This document shows, piece by piece, positions 61,406 to 64,000 of a DNA stretch of 64,000 nucleotides (positions are counted from its first letter, which is position 1; each line of letters begins with the position of its first letter). Under the pieces are notes generated by a model that searched no databases, was not told where the DNA came from, and saw only the letters and a program-made list of their open reading frames with translations. Source of the DNA: Lachnospiraceae bacterium (GTDB lineage Bacteria > Bacillota > Clostridia > Lachnospirales > Lachnospiraceae); NCBI GenBank assembly GCA_022791755.1, contig JAAVZR010000021.1, forward strand, positions 1-64,000, written 5' to 3'. Position numbers and translations under genes: made by a program.

Positions 61406-62014
61406 TTATAATTCCTTTATATAGACTCCGTCTACCGCCAGAAAGCCCATTTTCTGAAGATAAGCCCTGTGGCCTTCCTCTGCCTTTGTGTACACCAGCC
61501 TGCGTATTCCCTTTGCCGGCAGCCGGGCGTACAGATAAGCTCCCACCGAGCAGTCCCGGTATACGGGGGTAGAATAATCAAGGATAATTTCCATCGTATC
61601 CGGAGCCGTCTTTTTTCCAATCAGGACACCGGCCGGTACTGCGCCGGCACATACGATGTAGACGGCATCCGCATCTGTCCGGTCCATGGTAAACCCGGGA
61701 AAATATTTTCTGATATCATCTTTATAGTGGTCCACGATATAAAGCAAAAACGGCTCATCCGCCCTCCCGTCGATCAGATCATAGCGCCGCTCCGCCTTTA
61801 AAAGCCGCGCCAGATTATATCCGTTTATGGCTACGAGGCAGGCATTCATCAACGCCGTCGGATAGGACCGAATGATCAGCGCATACACCGCAAAGATAGC
61901 GGAGCCCGTCAGGTTAATCACTCTCAATTTAATCACGGAAGTCATCAGCATCGACACCACCACCAGGGCAGAGCCGAAATAGCCGATCATTTCTATTATC
62001 GTCTCAGTACTCAC
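61406..62014 (-). CDS. YgjV-family membrane protein fused to a GNAT-like domain
   Basis: The protein is about 202 residues from GTG at 62014 (MSTETIIEMIGYFGSALVVV), with AAAGGA about 11 nt upstream; another in-frame GTG at 62074 overlaps the TraX gene stop but lacks a ribosome site. Residues 1-75 form three membrane segments of the YgjV type (LRVINLTGSAIFAVYALI, ALMNACLVAINGYNLARLL). Residues about 85-200 resemble a GNAT acetyltransferase (AVYIVCAGAVPAGVLIGKK, DCSVGAYLYARLPAKGIRRL, HRAYLQKMGF). Function and acyl acceptor are unknown. Confidence 0.75.
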   Translation of the reverse strand: MSTETIIEMIGYFGSALVVVSMLMTSVIKLRVINLTGSAIFAVYALIIRSYPTALMNACLVAINGYNLARLLKAERRYDLIDGRADEPFLLYIVDHYKDDIRKYFPGFTMDRTDADAVYIVCAGAVPAGVLIGKKTAPDTMEIILDYSTPVYRDCSVGAYLYARLPAKGIRRLVYTKAEEGHRAYLQKMGFLAVDGVYIKEL

Positions 62015-62070
62015 AGATCCGTCATTCCTTTCTCTTACTGTTCTCTCAAAGGCTCTGTGCTTTTTCTGAT

Positions 62071-62826
62071 TCACAGGCTGCGTATCGCTGCCAGGACGAG
62101 AAGATGCACCGGATAGAAGAGATAAAACCCCAGCTTGAACCGGTCGCTTCCCCTCTCCCCGCTGTAGAGTCCCATGAGAAGAAAGCTGGCCAGAGCCGTC
62201 ATCTCCATCTGGCCTACGCCCAAAAGCAGCACGCCAAATCCAAAGGCGGCTCTCTTAAGCGGCTGTTTTTGAAATCGGTACAAAAGGCAGACAAGCGCCA
62301 CTCCGGCCCACCCATAGTCCGTGCGAAGCCACTCCGCCAGCGCGCCCATCAGCACACACCAGCCAACAGCCCAGGCCCAGGCGCCCCGGTTTTGCAGACG
62401 TACAAATCCCGTCAGAGCCAAAAGCCCCAGAAACAGCGTAAAATAGACATTCTGCCCTGTACACAGCAAAGCCGCCGCCTCTCCTGCCCCAAGCACCCTT
62501 AAGGACAGCCCCGCCATGACCTGCTCCAAACGCCGGTTCATGATATCAAAGGGAAGTTCCGAGATCAGCGCAAACGCACCCAGCCGTCCCAGATACCGTC
62601 TCACATTCCTCGTGTGACAGAAGCCCTCCACCAGCAAAAAAGCATATAAGGGAAAAGCCAGCCTCCCAAAGAGACGCATCCCCCAGTACAGAGGAGTCCA
62701 GGGCTTGACCAGCATGTGGCCGGTATGGTCAATGAGCATGGAAACCAGCGCAATCCATTTCAGCTGTGTTCCGCTAAGTCCCGCAAAACCGGCGGACGGC
62801 TTTGGGGACGCCGCCTTATCTGTCAT
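62071..62826 (-). CDS. TraX-family membrane protein
   Basis: The 251-residue protein starts MTDKAASPKPSAGFAGLSGT at 62826, overlapping the upstream stop as ATGA; the long upstream frame lies antisense-like within the GH13 gene and is rejected. It has about eight membrane segments with the TraX hallmarks QLKWIALVSMLIDHTGHML, GRLAFPLYAFLLVEGF and FALISELPFDI. F-plasmid TraX acetylates pilin; chromosomal homologues in Clostridia are probably membrane acyltransferases of unknown substrate. Confidence 0.9.
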   Translation of the reverse strand: MTDKAASPKPSAGFAGLSGTQLKWIALVSMLIDHTGHMLVKPWTPLYWGMRLFGRLAFPLYAFLLVEGFCHTRNVRRYLGRLGAFALISELPFDIMNRRLEQVMAGLSLRVLGAGEAAALLCTGQNVYFTLFLGLLALTGFVRLQNRGAWAWAVGWCVLMGALAEWLRTDYGWAGVALVCLLYRFQKQPLKRAAFGFGVLLLGVGQMEMTALASFLLMGLYSGERGSDRFKLGFYLFYPVHLLVLAAIRSL

Positions 62827-64000
62827 ACTCTGCGGCCCCTTCCGGATTTCTTTTTTCCGATCTCCTTCGGCTTTTTCTCCGTCAGGATCATCACTGAGCG
62901 GGGAGAGACGGACAGCGTTTTTTCTGCCACCGGCTCCTCCTTTTCTGCCTCTGCCCAGACCGGCCTTCCCTCCGTCGCGGCCCCTGTATCCAGCTTCACA
63001 TGCCACCGGCCGCCTCCGGGCGCTTTGGGCAGATCGAAAAGATGGGCCGTATTATGAAAATTAAAGAGCACGTAAAAGCTGCTTTGCGGCTGTGTTTTTC
63101 CGTAGGCTCCATTATATAAGACACCCAGCTGACGGCGAAAATTTTCATACTGCACCAGCCAGGGATGCACTCCGTGAATGGACAAATCCGGCATTCCCAC
63201 CGAGAGGTAATCGCAGCACTGGGGCTCCGTGGCCTGATGAAACACATCATGCCGCGTCCTGAAGGCAATCAGAGTACGGATAAAATCACACAGTTCCCGG
63301 TCCTCCTCCTCCGGAATCTCCCAGTTCAGCCAGTTTGTGCCGTTATCCTGACACCAGGCGTTATTATTGCCTCCCCTGGTATGCCCCCACTCATCCCCCG
63401 CCTGCAACAGAGGAACCCCCTGGCTTAAAAATACCAGCAGCAGCGCGTTCATCCTCTGTTTTAACCGCAGCCTCCGGACCGTCTCATCCTTCACAGGGCC
63501 TTCCGCCCCGCAGTTATCACTGTAATTATACCAGCTCCCATCCCGGTTATTTTCGCCGTTTGCCTCATTATGCTTCGTCTCATAGGATACCAGATCCTTC
63601 AGGGTAAAACCGGCGTATTCCGCAATGCAGTGGACCGGAGGCCATTTAGCCGGATTACTCCTGATATGATACACCAGCGCTTTCAGCTGATCCTCATCAC
63701 CGCGCACCAGCCGGCGCATGGACTCCTGAAAGCCCCCGTCCACTATGGCTGGCATCGCCGCGCTCTCCTCCATACCCCAGCCGCCGGCCAGAAGCTTCCG
63801 CCCGGCCAGGACCGGGTCCTGCAAAACCGCCCGGCCAGGAAAGTCTCCCATGACCCGAAAACCGTCCACATGGTACTCCACAGCCCAGAAGCGCAGCACC
63901 TGAATCACCCGGTCCGGCGTCATCTCAGGCACAAAGCAGAACTGCAAGAGTACCTCCAGCCCCGCTTCGTGAAAGGCTTTCACCATATCTTTAAACTGTA
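62823..64000 (-). CDS. GH13 debranching-enzyme-like protein, 5' end outside window, catalytic residues apparently lost
   Basis: The frame runs off the window end (FKDMVKAFHEAGLEVLLQF) and encodes at least 391 residues. GlgX/pullulanase-type landmarks are clear: GFTLKDLVSYETKHNEANGE, GVPLLQAGDEWGHTRGGNNN, AWCQDNGTNWLNW and a C-terminal beta domain (FYVLFNFHNTAHLFDLPK). But the catalytic positions differ: HVDGFRVMGDFPG where the nucleophile motif is normally GFRFDLA; KLLAGGWGMEES where the acid/base Glu is in LIAEPWD; and AEYAGFTL where the third acid is in TAHDGFTL. Region I also lacks the usual NH. It may bind glucan without cleaving it, or act differently. It is coupled to the TraX gene by 4 nt. 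Confidence 0.85.
   Translation of the reverse strand, partial: QFKDMVKAFHEAGLEVLLQFCFVPEMTPDRVIQVLRFWAVEYHVDGFRVMGDFPGRAVLQDPVLAGRKLLAGGWGMEESAAMPAIVDGGFQESMRRLVRGDEDQLKALVYHIRSNPAKWPPVHCIAEYAGFTLKDLVSYETKHNEANGENNRDGSWYNYSDNCGAEGPVKDETVRRLRLKQRMNALLLVFLSQGVPLLQAGDEWGHTRGGNNNAWCQDNGTNWLNWEIPEEEDRELCDFIRTLIAFRTRHDVFHQATEPQCCDYLSVGMPDLSIHGVHPWLVQYENFRRQLGVLYNGAYGKTQPQSSFYVLFNFHNTAHLFDLPKAPGGGRWHVKLDTGAATEGRPVWAEAEKEEPVAEKTLSVSPRSVMILTEKKPKEIGKKKSGRGRRV

Noticed and set aside
1-64000. CRISPR arrays, rRNA genes or complete insertion sequences
   Set aside because: No regularly spaced direct repeats of CRISPR size, no rRNA-like sequence and no transposase were recognised on either strand.

Overview
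The window looks like a chromosomal segment of a GC-rich, Gram-positive, anaerobic Clostridia, most likely Lachnospiraceae. The evidence is a PrkC/Stp/RsgA/Rpe/ThiN run, a YlmC/YmxH sporulation-type protein, strong AGGAGG ribosome sites, lipoprotein signal peptides, CGKPEC-type lipoproteins and an ECF transporter S component. Nearly every gene is on the minus strand; only aroE-aroA and the integrase fragment are on the plus strand. The species call is inference.

Region 1 (1-1820) is a decayed mobilizable element. It holds a tyrosine-recombinase C-terminus with an in-frame stop, a cluster of TTATCCCGAAT-type repeats, a relaxase remnant (start codon ACG, two frameshifts, large internal deletion), an unrelated small FDWWDGP protein, MobC and a small companion ORF.

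Region 2 (1904-13200) is the accessory highlight: a class II lanthipeptide-type locus. In transcription order it has a LytTR response regulator, an AgrC-like histidine kinase, a 54-residue precursor candidate too short for routine ORF calling, a hairpin resembling an attenuator, LanM, a secreted 126-residue protein, a lipoprotein, a decayed paralogue of that lipoprotein, an ABC ATPase and a double-length ABC permease. Two pairs of 13-bp direct repeats, each pair spaced exactly 21 bp, stand 3 bp upstream of the -35 positions of the precursor gene and of the secreted-protein gene. The second pair lies inside the last codons of lanM. This predicts a two-promoter regulon for the local two-component system. 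No LanT-type peptidase transporter is present.

Region 3 (13500-43800) is housekeeping. It holds argS, efp, yqeG, nrdR, degV, a PrsA/SurA-like lipoprotein, a Cof-type HAD phosphatase, maf, a pyridoxal kinase with an ECF S component, and then a tightly packed run transcribed as ftsK-murE-murF-priA-def-fmt-metalloprotease-rsmB-rlmN-stp-prkC-rsgA-rpe-thiN. Upstream of that are a phosphohexomutase and mannose-6-phosphate isomerase.

Region 4 (43800-52000) has a GH36 alpha-galactosidase, a 21-bp-arm inverted repeat, a PRC-barrel protein, a heterodimeric ABC exporter with its MarR regulator and operator, and tRNA-Thr(GGT).

Region 5 (52000-64000) has aroE-aroA on the plus strand, meeting tail to tail a molybdenum-cofactor and molybdate-transport cluster (modABC, moaC, moaA, mogA/moaB type, a Cys-rich molybdopterin-binding protein, moeA). 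A perfect 10-bp-arm palindrome lies directly over the modA start region and resembles a ModE box. The window ends with a YgjV-GNAT fusion, a TraX-family protein and a 5'-truncated GH13 glycogen-debranching-like protein in which the catalytic residues of the family appear to be replaced.
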